A stretch of DNA of 64,000 bases from Pristionchus mayeri (taxonomy: Eukaryota > Nematoda > Chromadorea > Rhabditida > Neodiplogasteridae): contig BTRK01000003.1 in NCBI GenBank assembly GCA_036245805.1, positions 15,726,464 to 15,790,463 of the forward strand. Reading direction: 5' to 3'. Of this stretch, positions 35,757-46,688 are shown piece by piece. Positions within the stretch are counted from its first letter, which is position 1. Every line of letters starts with the position of its first letter. A model generated the notes under the pieces. It did not search any database and was not told the origin of the DNA. It saw only the letters and a program-made list of their open reading frames with translations. The translations under genes were made by a program, and so were the position numbers.

Positions 35757-37093
35757 CCTTAAAGATCCCCTCCAGGGAACCATTTTTTCGAATTCCCTGT
35801 AAGGGCTTGAACAGAGGGAAAATCAATCCCCTTACGCGCAATTTCAAAAATTGTACAGTATCATACAGTATATCGATTGCCAGCGGGGTGCTGCACAAGG
35901 CATGTATTTTCGGGTCATGGTCGATAATTGTGTCATGGTAGGTCAAGACTAAGTACCGTACCCAATCGATCGTACAGTACCCCCAGATACCGTATGACGC
36001 TACCGTAACCCAGAATATCGAGAACTAACTTTATTTTCAAAAAGTCAATATACCGTATCCAATCGATCTTACAGTACCCATACCGTAACCCTGTGTACAG
36101 TACCCCTTGCTACAGTAATCCACACCACTGCGGTCAATCGTAAACTGACTTTTTTCCAAAACATTTTCCATTGAGTTGATTCGTGCTCTATACCGTACCC
36201 AATCGATCGTACAGTACCCCCAGGTACCGTATACCACTACCGTAACCCCGATCATCGCAAACTAACTTTATTTTTAAAAAAGTCCTGGTACCGTGCCCAA
36301 TCGATTATACAATACCCAAGTAATTACCGTAACCCAGTTCCTTGGGTCAGATCCAGTTCCTTGGGTCAAACATTTTTCTAAAAATCCACAATCGATTTTA
36401 AAATTATTTTAAAGTATCCTACTGTATATGTGATTATTGTATAATCATTTTATGATGAATTTTGGATTTTTAGAAAAATGTTTGAAATATTTATAAAAAT
36501 GTTTGACCCAAGGAACTGGGTTACTGTAATGTTTTGAGTACTGTAGAATCGATTGGGCACCGTGCCAGGCCTTTTTAAAAATAAAGTTAGTTTGCGATAA
36601 TCGGGGTTACTGTAGTGGTGTACTGTATCTGGAGGTACTGTAATCGATTGGGTACGGTATAGAGCAAGAATCAATTCAATGGAAAATGTTTTGGAAAAAA
36701 TCAGTTTACGATTGACCGCAGTGGTGTGCATTACGATAGCAAAGGGTACTGTAGACAGGGTTACGGTATATGTACTGTAGGATCGACTGGGTACGGTTTA
36801 TTGACTTTTTTGATAATAAAGTTAGTTCATGATATTATGGGTTACTGTAGCGTGATACGGTATCTGGGGGTACTGTACGATCGATTGGGTACGGTATTTA
36901 GTCTTGACCTACCGTGGTACAATTATCGACCATGACCCGAAAATACATGCCTTGTGCAGCACCCCGCTGGCAATCGATATACTGTATGATACTGTACAAT
37001 TTTTGAAATTGCGCGTAAGGGGATTGATTTTCCCTCTGTTCAAGCCCTCACAGGGAATTCGAAAAAATGGTTCCCTGGAGGGGATCTTTAAAG
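35757..37093. mobile_element. Palindromic fold-back element rich in TACCGTA/TACTGTA words
   Basis: The halves mirror about position 36,425, from GATCCCCTCCAGGGAACC on the left to GGTTCCCTGGAGGGGATC on the right. Both arms are studded with TACCGTAACC, CAATCGATCGTACAGTACCC and their complements, so the arms contain an internal short repeat as well. The inner pair GTTCCTTGGGTCAAACATTT and its complement lies at about 36,355 and 36,500. Scattered differences between the arms argue for an old element rather than an assembly fold. Confidence 0.85.
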
Positions 37094-37740
37094 GAGGAGC
37101 AAAGCGAAAAACTAGAAAAACATAACAATTCACAAATCTCTAGTTCAAATACTAAACTTTAAATTTCCGTGAAACACATCCCGATTTACCGATCGCATTC
37201 GCTTATGTTTCAGACACATTATGAGACCCAATCAATTCCACTCAGATTCAGAGATCAAAACGGGATAGGTTTCAGAAGAAATTGAAATATCGATCCTGTA
37301 TTTTTCAAATTATTTGAATTTCAGCACTGTCCCTGAACTATCCCTGAGCTTTCCCTGATCTGGCTCATAGCCAACTAGCTATAACTTGGTTCGGAATGGA
37401 GATATCAAAGTGACAATTTCGGAGCATCTTATCGTTGTGGAGATCTATGCCCCGGTTATGAAAGCTTCAGAAATTCAATTTTCCATTTACTCCTTTAAGA
37501 CATTTTTCTCAATTTTTACTACCGTTGAGAAATTCGTTCGCAACTAGTTATATTGTTAGTAAAGTGTTATATTTCAAAGTCTACCCTTGAACGATCGACT
37601 TCCAACTTCAAATTATGTAGGTGTGTGACGTAGTTCCTTTTATTTTACGTTCCCTGTGAATTCTGGTTACCATGGTTTTACTAATTGATGCCTTCGGTTG
37701 TAAGTTGTTCTTGAACGCATAGTACGCGCAATAATACAAC
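37094..37740. other. AT-rich stretch, no gene seen
   Basis: The stretch includes a short match to about 20,655-20,800 (GAGCTTTCCCTGATTTGGCTC-type sequence, then GGAGATATCAA and TTATCGTTG), so it holds a decayed repeat. No recognisable coding region. Confidence 0.4.
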
Positions 37741-37755
37741 AAATATTTTTGATCT

Positions 37756-38680
37756 TTGTGGTGCACGATCCTTGATAGTCATAGTATGGCAGGCTCGGTA
37801 TTACTATGTAGAAAAAAGACAAGATATCTGCCTGTCCGTTCGTCTGTTTGTGTGTTTGTCTGTCACGCTCTCCGTTTTTCGCTCATAACTCGCTTCAAAC
37901 TCATAGTAGAACTACAACTAGGGTACCATACAACTCCCCTCGGCGAGCTCTTTTATAATCGATAATGATTGAGTCATCATGAAGTCATATTGCATCATCA
38001 CTACGCAATATCTCGTTTTTTGCTCATAACTCGCTTAAACCGCATCCTAGAACGGTAATTCCTTGACCAGTCGGATCCCCAGGCTCGGCACTTTTAAAAT
38101 CGATAAAGATTGCATCATCATGACGTAATATTGCATCTTCACTATGCAATATCTCGTATTTTCCTCATAACTCGCTTCAACCGCATCCTAGAAGGTCAAG
38201 ACCTTCACCAAACAAACCCTATCGTCTATCAAAATCGATAATCATTGTGTCATCATTGCGTAATATTGAATCATCACTATGCAATATCCCGTTTTTTCCT
38301 CATAACTCGATTCAAACTCACCGTACATCTACAAGTAAGGTACCATACAACTCCCATCGATGAGATCTTTCTATTGCATCAGCGATTTCATCATCATTAC
38401 GTAATGATGATGCAATAATGCAATATCTCAGCTCCCCGGCAATACCCAGACCTCGGACCTTGACCATTCGACTCCCCAGAGTAAGCTCTTTCAAAATTTG
38501 GTATTACATCATCATTATGCAACATGATGCAATAATCGCTTTTTGGCCATAAATCGCTTCAAAGTGGTCGCCCAGACCCCGGACATTGAGAATTCGACTC
38601 CCCAGAGTCAGCTAATTCAAAATTTGGTATTACGTCATCATTATGCACCATGATGCAATAATTATTTTTCGGCCATAATT
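37756..38680 (+). repeat. Degenerate ~140-bp tandem repeat array
   Basis: CTCATAACTCGCTTCAA-like words recur at about 37,882, 38,023, 38,164 and 38,299 (spacing 141, 141, 135 bp). More diverged GGCCATAA-TCG versions follow near 38,540 and 38,675. Each unit also carries CGATAA, TGCATCATCA and GCAATATCTCG blocks. One unit contains the palindrome TCATCATTACGTAATGATGA. A CTGTCCGTTCGTCTGTTTGT stretch precedes the array. Confidence 0.75.
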
Positions 38681-38754
38681 CGTGAGGCCGAGGGCGATCC
38701 GAAAAAAAGGCTTCGCCCCATTCCAACTTTTTTGGTTCGCCCGAGGCCTCACGA
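38680..38754. repeat. Short hairpin, TCGTGAGGCC ends
   Basis: TCGTGAGGCCGAGGGCGA at the left pairs with TCGCCCGAGGCCTCACGA at the right, with a loop of about 40 bp that has its own GGCTTCGCC. It could be a tiny fold-back element at the end of the 140-bp array. Confidence 0.7.
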
Positions 38755-38899
38755 GCCTTTTACAACGTTTTAAGCAGGCTCTCACCAGTCGCTTACAATT
38801 ATATTTTCATGCATAAAACTGGTACAAAACGTGGGTGACTAACATTCCTTGCGTAATTTATTCAAAAATGCTTCCCAACTAGGGTTGGTGAAATAGAGC

Positions 38900-39420
38900 C
38901 AGCTCGGCATTCGAGTACTCGACTCGTAAAACACGTTCTGTTGGCTCGAGTTGGCTCGAAACTCGATAGAGCGACTCGACTGCGAGAGTGAAGGGTCGAT
39001 CGGCTCGACTCGGACCGACTCGAGCTGACCCGATCTCATGCGGTCATTTTAACGCCCTTCTCATCATTACCGTTTAACGGTCTCAAGAGAAGCAGTTGAG
39101 TAGTGAAGTGGTTACATTTTGCACCTTTTAACCACAAGACCCGGGTTCAATTCCGCTATGAACTTTTCGATTTTGCTCTATTTTTAGATGCACAGTGATG
39201 AAGGTGTGAATTAAAAGATGCAAAAAATGAGCAAAAACAATAAATCAATGCGGAATTAAACCAGCTTCTTTTGTGCTGAAGGTGAATCGAGCCGAGTCGA
39301 GCCTAGTCGAGCCTGTCGAGCCGAGTCGGGAAGTTGAGTCTCGCAGTCGAGCCGCTCGATCGGGTTTGCATCATTTCCGAGCGGCTCGAGTAGTCAGGCT
39401 CGAGTCGAGCTTACTTTTGC
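38900..39420. mobile_element. CTCGA-rich fold-back element around a tRNA-like core
   Basis: The left cluster (38,900-39,040) consists of GGCTCGA/CGACTCG words. The right cluster (39,285-39,420) carries the complementary CGAGCCGAGTCGAGCC words, so the two sides can pair. Between them lie about 240 bp holding a tRNA-like relic. No coding capacity is seen. Confidence 0.6.
39094..39167 (+). pseudogene. tRNA-like relic, possibly from tRNA-Lys
   Basis: A box A-like TAGTGAAGTGG and a box B-like GGGTTCAATTCC are spaced as in a tRNA, with a CTTTTAA stretch where a Lys(UUU) anticodon loop would lie. The acceptor stem pairs in about five of seven positions. The anticodon and T stems pair badly, so function is unlikely. 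Confidence 0.35.
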
Positions 39421-39654
39421 GGAAAGGACAAATGCAGCAACAACTCGAAGCCGATGGCATACATTAGTAAAACCATCGATGCCAGAATTCACGGGGAAGG
39501 TAATATAACAGGGAGTGATATTCCTACTATTTGTGATTTCGCATTCGATCGTGATGAGTTTATCATCACAACGCAATCATTTGACGATTTCGTCATACCC
39601 CAATATCAGGATCATAATATCCGATGAATTTGGTGCATAGTAGCTTTGTTCCAG

Positions 39655-40260
39655 ATTGATGCCTTTCCTGGCGAAGTTTGGTCGTTCTCGCGCAGTTTGT
39701 ACATTGACCGCACAGTGCTTTCTCTTTTCCTTTCTCTCTCTTCATTTCAAAATTCTCTGTCGTTGATGAATTAATGGAGAAAAATGTACAGTAAGTAACA
39801 ACGTAACTTCGTCTTCCATAAATAAATAAGTCTACCGTATCTAAACAATTATCCCTCTAGGTGACATACCAAACAAAGTCCACATTTCTGACTTCATGAG
39901 CCTTTGGAAGCGCTAGAGACTGCTTTCAAAACGAAATGATACTTTTTTTCAAGAAACTGCAACCAATTAATTGTTGCACTATCAGTTGCCTCAACTACCA
40001 AACCCCTTCTCCCAATACCTGATAGCTCATCCTCGTCACCACATCGTCTCCCGATTTCACACTCATTACGTGTGGCTCCATCTCCGCCTATCCGTTCTCT
40101 GAGATTACGAAGCCAGGACGAGAATACGAATAGCAGCGAATCAAAGTGTACTGATGTCTGAATGGGCAGAGTGGGGAAGAGCAGTACGGTAGGAAAGTGT
40201 TTTCGAAAAAAAAAATAATACATATCGGCTGAGACTCAGAATGTTGGCAGCGTAAGGATA
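39655..40260 (+). repeat. Dispersed repeat, copy 2 (first copy at about 21,715), with insertion
   Basis: Matches 21,715-22,055 up to about 39,940. After an inserted segment of about 260 bp (about 39,950-40,215) the match resumes at CATATCGGCTGAGA. The insert contains a poly-A-like run at its right side and a frame of about 109 codons on the minus strand, with no family resemblance. Confidence 0.75.
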
Positions 40261-40299
40261 TAGAGTGAATAGAATAGCGATTTTTTTTTTGAAAAGATT

Positions 40300-41780
40300 G
40301 TCGAGGGCCTATTGGGAAGTACCACAAACTAGCGAACTAGTATTAATGAGTGAACCAGAAACCACCTACCGATAAAATTGCACCCGTTTTTTACCATTTA
40401 CTGTAGTAGCGTGAGTAGACTATCTACATTCGCTCCAATCAAGTGACAGCACACAACCAGCCGATAACTAAGATTTTTTAGCACATACGAGTCTCAACTT
40501 CTCATTGCAATCAAAATGTATAATTTGATTTACCTCTAGCCGATAGTTGTTTGATCCACGAATGTCTATAGCGATCGATTGAGAGTCGGTGCATCCAAAA
40601 CCGTGAATTGAAACTGAGAAGAGAAGAAAAAAACATCGATATTTAGTATCTTGCTTACGAAGCATATGACCGGGAGTATTATCAGAATTGATTTCATTGT
40701 TCATCCGAAGACCGCGAATTGAAAGCCAGAAGCTCTCGTTAGTAACAACAGACTCATGCAGCACCAATTTCTCAGTTCAAATAGAATTTGAAATTTCCTC
40801 TTTTCAAGCTCATGAATTTCTCGGTTGGGATATTTTTGTGTAGCTGATGTTTGATCAAAGATCCCTACTCCGATAACACGCTTTATGAGAAAACCGACAT
40901 GCTTTTTCAGGAACTTGGCAAAGTCGAGAAATTCAAAATGCTCAGAATTGTTTCCAACAGTCGAAAGGAACTAACGATCATCAAAATAATATCGATCCGT
41001 ATGCATGCGTCTTTTTAGAAAAAAACTAGCACAATCTTGGCTTTTTACATCGTTTTCAGACAAATTTTGAGGCGGAAAATGCTTGACTATTGAAGCGAAC
41101 TGCTCACGCTAGTAATAACCGACTCATGGAACTCCAATCTCCCAGTTCCAATTGTATTCGGAATTCCTCATTTTTGGTTCAAATATTCTCCATATACATC
41201 CACCAAACGACTAACCTTTCCCTACGATGCTTCTTACAGTCGATTCCTTCAGTTCACGTAGAACAGATCGACGTTCGTCCCTTTCGTCGGCAGCTGCAGT
41301 GAGGTTTTGTTACACGAGTTGCAGTTGTCCTCCACCACTAGAATCTGCGAAGAGAGGAGCAGTTATCGAACCGATTGTGCAGCATTAGATTATTGAAGAG
41401 CCCGCCATAGTCAGATTACATTAGCGTGGGCAGACTGTCCACCTATCCTAGCGAATAAAAAAGTATGAAAACGCATATCGGAGATTGTGAGTGTTGGCAA
41501 CATTCCAATTCAGAGTATGTAGTATATTCGATTTTTGTACAAAAGGAAATGGAACTCCGATTGAGAAGCATCATACACTAGGGAACTCGTATTAATGAGT
41601 AAACAAGAAACCACCGAGGGCCATAAGGTATTTTCTTTCATATCCTCGCACACACTTAAAGCAGGATTCTCAGCAAAAATGCGCCTGGTTGAAATATGTT
41701 TCAAATAGGGAGAGTACTCTCTTCAAGTCGCGTGCTCTCTCACTCGTTGCCTGTGCGTCAGGGTCAACTTTTGATGCTTT
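40300..41780 (+). repeat. Dispersed repeat family R1, two adjacent diverged copies
   Basis: AACTAGCGAACTAGTATTAA occurs at about 40,328 and AGGGAACTCGTATTAATGAG at about 41,580. Between them are the GTTTGATCCACGAAT block, a CGCTTTATGAGAAAA block and the CACGTAGAACAGATCGACG / CTCCACCACTAGAATCTGCG block (also at 28,600-28,690). The order agrees with other R1 copies, so this looks like at least one and a half units. Confidence 0.65.
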
Positions 41781-42818
41781 AATGGAACCATAACTCAATT
41801 CAGAATAGAAATTTCAAAATCGGAATTTCGATAATGAGTTACAGTTTATGATTGTCTCGAAACTGCGTTGCCAGTTTGTCCTGGCTTTAAGTAGTAGTGG
41901 AGTTTATCCAACATTATTTTTTTCTGAAGTTGTCGTATCCCCTACCGCAACTCAAAATACAGTATTCTGAACTCACTTGAGTAGTAGACTGGCGATTCCC
42001 TCTCCAAGCAAGTGAACGCACACTTGCAGCTTCCAGCTGAGGATTGAGCATGCACTCCAGCATCGACTTACGGCAGCAAATGAAATAAAAAATTGAAATC
42101 TGTCGATCTCATCATTTTACGCTCTCATCAGCCGGTCTGACAAGCGAGAGATATATTTCTACTAATAGTCGAAAAAACTAACGCTGGTATCCACTGTTAG
42201 TTAATGAATTATCGATGCAGCGCGAAAGCTACATGAATAATTGCAATTCATTTCTAGACAAGGTCATGCAACCATAAGGTTAGAATATTAGTATTTTGCT
42301 TTCTGCCCATTCTTCACTAAGTATTGTCTCACTCAATTACCTATGAGTTGGCGTCCTACGGTTGGGAATACGACAACACGCCAACATCTCTAGTTCAATC
42401 AGGGAACATGAGAAACGAATGAATATGATCGAGCGAGTATCGTAGCATGAAAAACGAATGTCCATAACAAAAGAAGAAATCAAAATGTATATCAATAATT
42501 CTTAGCAAAACTTGCTTGCCAGGAATCTCGAACATGTATGAAAAGTCAGAATTAATTAATTTATTGACAACCGAAAGCCAGTACAAATCGAGGCGGGCTG
42601 CTCTCGCCAGTAACAGCCCGCCCATGCAGCTCCAGTATACCTGTTAAAATTGCATTACCATATTCTCCATTTCCGTTTCTCATACTCGCATACAGCAAAT
42701 ATTTTTCAATAACCACCCCGCACCCTATCATACTTTTCCCTACTGTACATACGTTTCCTTAAGCTGACGAAGAACAGATCATGTTCCTTCCTTCCATCGC
42801 CAACTGCTACGAGGGCTT
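41780..42818. other. Repeat-derived AT-rich DNA, no gene seen
   Basis: Scattered R1 words occur (for example GAACAGATCATGTTCC and ATGCAGCTCCAGTATAC near 42,630-42,790). No open frame above 76 codons, and no recognisable RNA. Confidence 0.4.
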
Positions 42819-43867
42819 GTTGCATATGAGGCCGTTTGCCTAAGAATCGAGCAGATTCGGAGAGTTCTCGCACAGCTCATAAAATGTCGATTCTTCGTAA
42901 CTCCGAGGTTTGGGGTTATTTGAGGTGCTGAACAACGGTGGCTATATTCATTTTCCCCTCAGACTCTCCGTTGGCTCCAGACGACGTCACGTCGAAAACA
43001 CGTTTCCTATTGTGCCTATGCTCTAGTATGAGCTAAAATTACGTGATTAAGGTTTCCGGGGTAGAATTTCATGCTGATTACGCCTATCCAATTTATTTTT
43101 CATGAATTTTAAAAATTCATTTTTAAAATCTATCTTTTCTCAGAGGCACAAGTGACCTTAGCAATTTACATGGTTAGAACCGGCGTGACGAGAGGATTCC
43201 GAATCTCTATTTTCGTACGATTTCATGCATAAAGTTTTAAATGAGCCAAATTTTACTGATTCCAGAAGTGGGCAAATGTAGCAGCTTCATCCTTCCTCTC
43301 TCTCCCCTCCCTCTAGAGAAGCGAGAGAGTGTGCAGTGGCGAGAGAGTGTAGAGAGGCGAGAGCACTGCCAGTGGGTAAACAGGCGAGGCAGGTAAGGGA
43401 AAATGGTGAAGCTGCTACATTTACCCACTTCTGGAATCAGTAAAATTTGGCTCTTTTAAAACTTTATGCATGAAATCGTACGAAAATAGAGATTCTGAAT
43501 CATCTCGTCACGCCGGTTCTAACCATGTAAATTGCTAAGGTCACTTTTGCCTGTGAGACAAGATAGATTTCTAAAATTTATTTTTAAAATTCATGAAAAA
43601 TGAATTGGATAGGCGTAATCAGCATGAAATTCTACTCCGGAAACCTTACTCACGTAATTTTAGCACATTTTAGAGCAAAGTAATAATAGGAAATGTGTTT
43701 TCAACGTGACGTCATCTGGAGCCAACGGAAACTCGGAGGGCAAAATGAATATGCCCACCGTTTTCAGCACCTCAAATAACCCCAAACCACCGAGTTACGG
43801 AGAATCGACATTTTATGAGCTGTGCCGGCACTTGCTCGATTCTTAGGCAAACAGCCTCATATGCAAC
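42819..43867. mobile_element. Palindromic fold-back element, about 1.05 kb, inserted in R1
   Basis: Symmetric about position 43,345. The ends are TTGCATATGAGGC and GCCTCATATGCAA. The arms include ACTGATTCCAGAAGTGGG and its complement, and GAACCGGCGTGACGAGA and its complement. The loop at about 43,290-43,405 is rich in GCGAGAGAGTGT words, like the hairpin family at 61-64 kb. The flanks continue an R1-type CAACTGCTACGAGG ... AGTTGTCC sequence, as in the unbroken copies at about 28,640 and 41,300. Confidence 0.85.
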
Positions 43868-44029
43868 AGTTGTCCGCTCCCAGTATCCGGAAGAATGAAA
43901 GAGACCAACGATCAATCGGGTTGAGCATCAGGGGTATATTGCCCAACCTGCTGTACTATGACTGTCAAGGATCTTGCGCTGCAAAGATCAGAAAATATTT
44001 GTTATATTATTTTTTTCAGCGGGAACCAC

Positions 44030-45430
44030 TGAAGACCAAAGGTACGCATTAGTAAAGCCATCGTAGCCAGAATACACTGGGAACGTAAAATAACAGGAGG
44101 TGACGTTATTACTATTTGTGACTGCACCTGTGGCCATATTAGAGTACCTCCACGCTAAAGGTATCCCTTTGGTATACCATACCCATGTCTACCGTATTAA
44201 TCGATTAGTCGCATCTCATTCCCGAAAATGCTTCATCTGATCACAATGACTTGACATAACCCTTTTTAACACTTTTTTTTTACATTTTTAGCATTCGACA
44301 GACAATTACTGTTCGATGCGCAACGAGTCAACGATGCAGCTCGAAAACTATTGTACAAGTGCTTCACAATGCATGAAGGAATGCCCTTCGCGTATTAACT
44401 GCAACCACATTTTGTGCAAACCTCAGACAATGAAAAGGTTGGATTCTCCCATCGAATTAGTAATCGTGGTACTCATTCGGTGTGAGTCCATTCAGAAGGT
44501 GGATGAGCGATAACGAGACACGAATGGTGATAACGATCGAGTGAGAATCGTGGTTCCCTTTGCAAGGAAAGATAATAGAAGCCGAGAAAACATTAATTAA
44601 TAATTTTATATTTTTTATCAATATTGACATTACACGAACTGGAAAGCCCAGGGAGTTTCAGAATTATTTGTTTGTTCACTCTTCCGAAGGATAGATTCCA
44701 GCAAGATGCTCTCGATACATATAACCCACTCGTGCAGCGCGAATGTTCCAGTTCAAATTACATTTTTCCTGCTTTTTATGACCACGATTTTTTCGGTTAG
44801 GATGTTTCGGGCATCTAATCTTCAATCAGAGATATCATCAACCCCTCTCCCAATCACACTTTCTGAGAATATCAACATGTGCAATCATGAATTTGGCGAG
44901 GAATTATAAACGCACGAAAATTCTCGTATAGGCAATCCTAGACGAAGGGAACGGAGAAGCATAAGCAGATTTCGATATCCATCCGCGCGTGAGAAAATAT
45001 TCTATGACAATCTCAAAATATTTTTATCGTTTTAGAAAGGATTGCATTTTTAGGTTGGAAAAGGCGGTGTGATCGTAGCAACACTGTTCTTGTCAGTATC
45101 AATTCGCTCATGCAGCTCCAATTTCACAGGTCAAAATGCATTCGCATTTTCCGCTTCTCATGCTCAGATGCCTCAAATAATTTCTACACATATTTATCTA
45201 CCGTACCTTATAGAGTGGTTTTCTGAAGCGGACGTAAAATATATCGACATTCCTTCCTTTCGTCAGTAACTGCAAAGACGTATTTCTGCCCAGATCATTC
45301 GCGCTACTCAGTATGGATACTATCAATGGACATTATCGATAGCAGTTCTTGTGAAGTGGGTTCTTTTAATAATAAATCTGGCAATGGTTATCCAGATTTA
45401 GCACACAATAGTTAATAAGTTGAATACTTT
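44030..45430 (+). repeat. Dispersed repeat family R1, copy
   Basis: 44,040-44,140 resembles 39,455-39,540 (GCATTAGTAAAGCCATCG, ACAGGAGGTGACGTT). From about 44,325 on it is collinear with 25,460-26,660 and 34,310-35,520. No conserved frame. Confidence 0.7.
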
Positions 45431-45588
45431 GGGTACTGTAGAGAAATGATGTAGAAATTATTTGAGGCATCTGAGCATGAGAAGCGGAAAATGTGAGTGC
45501 AATTTGACCTATGAAATTGGAGCTGCATGAGCGACTTGATACTGACAAGAACAGTGTTGCTACGATCGCACGACCTTTCACAACCTAC
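45051..45588. repeat. Inverted repeat formed by two R1 fragments
   Basis: The block GTAGCAACACTGTTCTTGTC to TTATTTGAGGCATC-type sequence at about 45,053-45,200 returns in inverted orientation at about 45,435-45,588 (GAGGCATCTGAGCATGAGAA ... CAACCTAC). A spacer of about 235 bp lies between. Confidence 0.75.
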
Positions 45589-46104
45589 AAATAGGGGTCA
45601 AGAAGCAGCTCAAAACCTATCGCACTTATTTGCCACATCATCGCAACAAAAAAGCGCTGGGCAAGAAAAAAAATTGAGGAAATGATATTCTCGATAGATA
45701 ATTTCATCTGAGACTCAACTAGAGTTTATCCTTAGTAATCGTAGCCATGGTAGCCGCGTAGCCATTAACGCAACGTACCCTTCGTATTTGCCTTAGTCCG
45801 CACTTGATCATAATTCATTCCCAAGAAGCACTTCACACTCTTCGCCAAGAGTGCATGCAGCAACCGATCGATTGTACATAAAGTATCTAAACAATACTAA
45901 ATAATCAACATTGTATTCCCACCCAGAAAATTCGTGCATCACAGCGTAGATATACCCAGGCGAAGAATTTCTAACCCAGTTGAAAAGCCACCAGCTTCCT
46001 AAAAATAACAATAAATAATGGCATCTACAAAGCAAGAAATCTAGATAGAAAAAGCTGGTGCTCACTAGGGTTGCCGGTACGAATACGAATAGTCGGTATT
46101 CGCA

Positions 46105-46688
46105 CCCTCAGAGGTAAAAGCAAACGTCATTCTAGGCTGATCTAAACGTGGTGTAGGGTATTTCAAATGATGCTCTTACCTGCGTTGATTATATCATTTA
46201 CTGAGTACGTTCCAGTTCGGGGTGGTCTGTTTGACCAAAATGAAAGGATTTTGGAAATCGGAAAAACTCACCTGAATCACATATGCCACATCTGGTGTTA
46301 CCTAGATCACGATCAACGAATTGCTCTGACCTTAGCCAGGAAAATTACCGTAGCCAATTTTTACACTTTCGCGATCAATATTTGCGGCCCATCTCTTGTA
46401 AGATGCACCGTAGCCTACTCATTACCCCCACCGAAGATTAATCTCAAACGGATTGAAAACAAGCGAGAGCTGTAGTAAAATCGTAGAAATTGGTTACCCT
46501 AATCCGGTCATTTTGGCCAAACAGACCACCCCGCACTGGGAAGTACTCAGTAAATGATAATATCATTTAATATCGTTGATTATTATATTATAATCAACGC
46601 AGGTTGAAAGAGCATCATTTGAAATACCCTACACCACGTTTAGATCAGCCTAGACTGACGTGTGCTTTTACTTCTGCGAACCCCCTCA
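46105..46688. mobile_element. MITE-like inverted repeat nested in the duplication arm
   Basis: A left end of about 140 bp (TAAACGTGGTGTAGGGTATT, GGGGTGGTCTGTTTGACC) is mirrored at 46,505-46,688 (GGCCAAACAGACCACCCC, AATACCCTACACCACGTTTA). The inner 260 bp contain no recognised protein. Copies occur inverted at about 51,760-52,342 and again at about 53,498-54,080 through the larger duplications. Confidence 0.75.
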
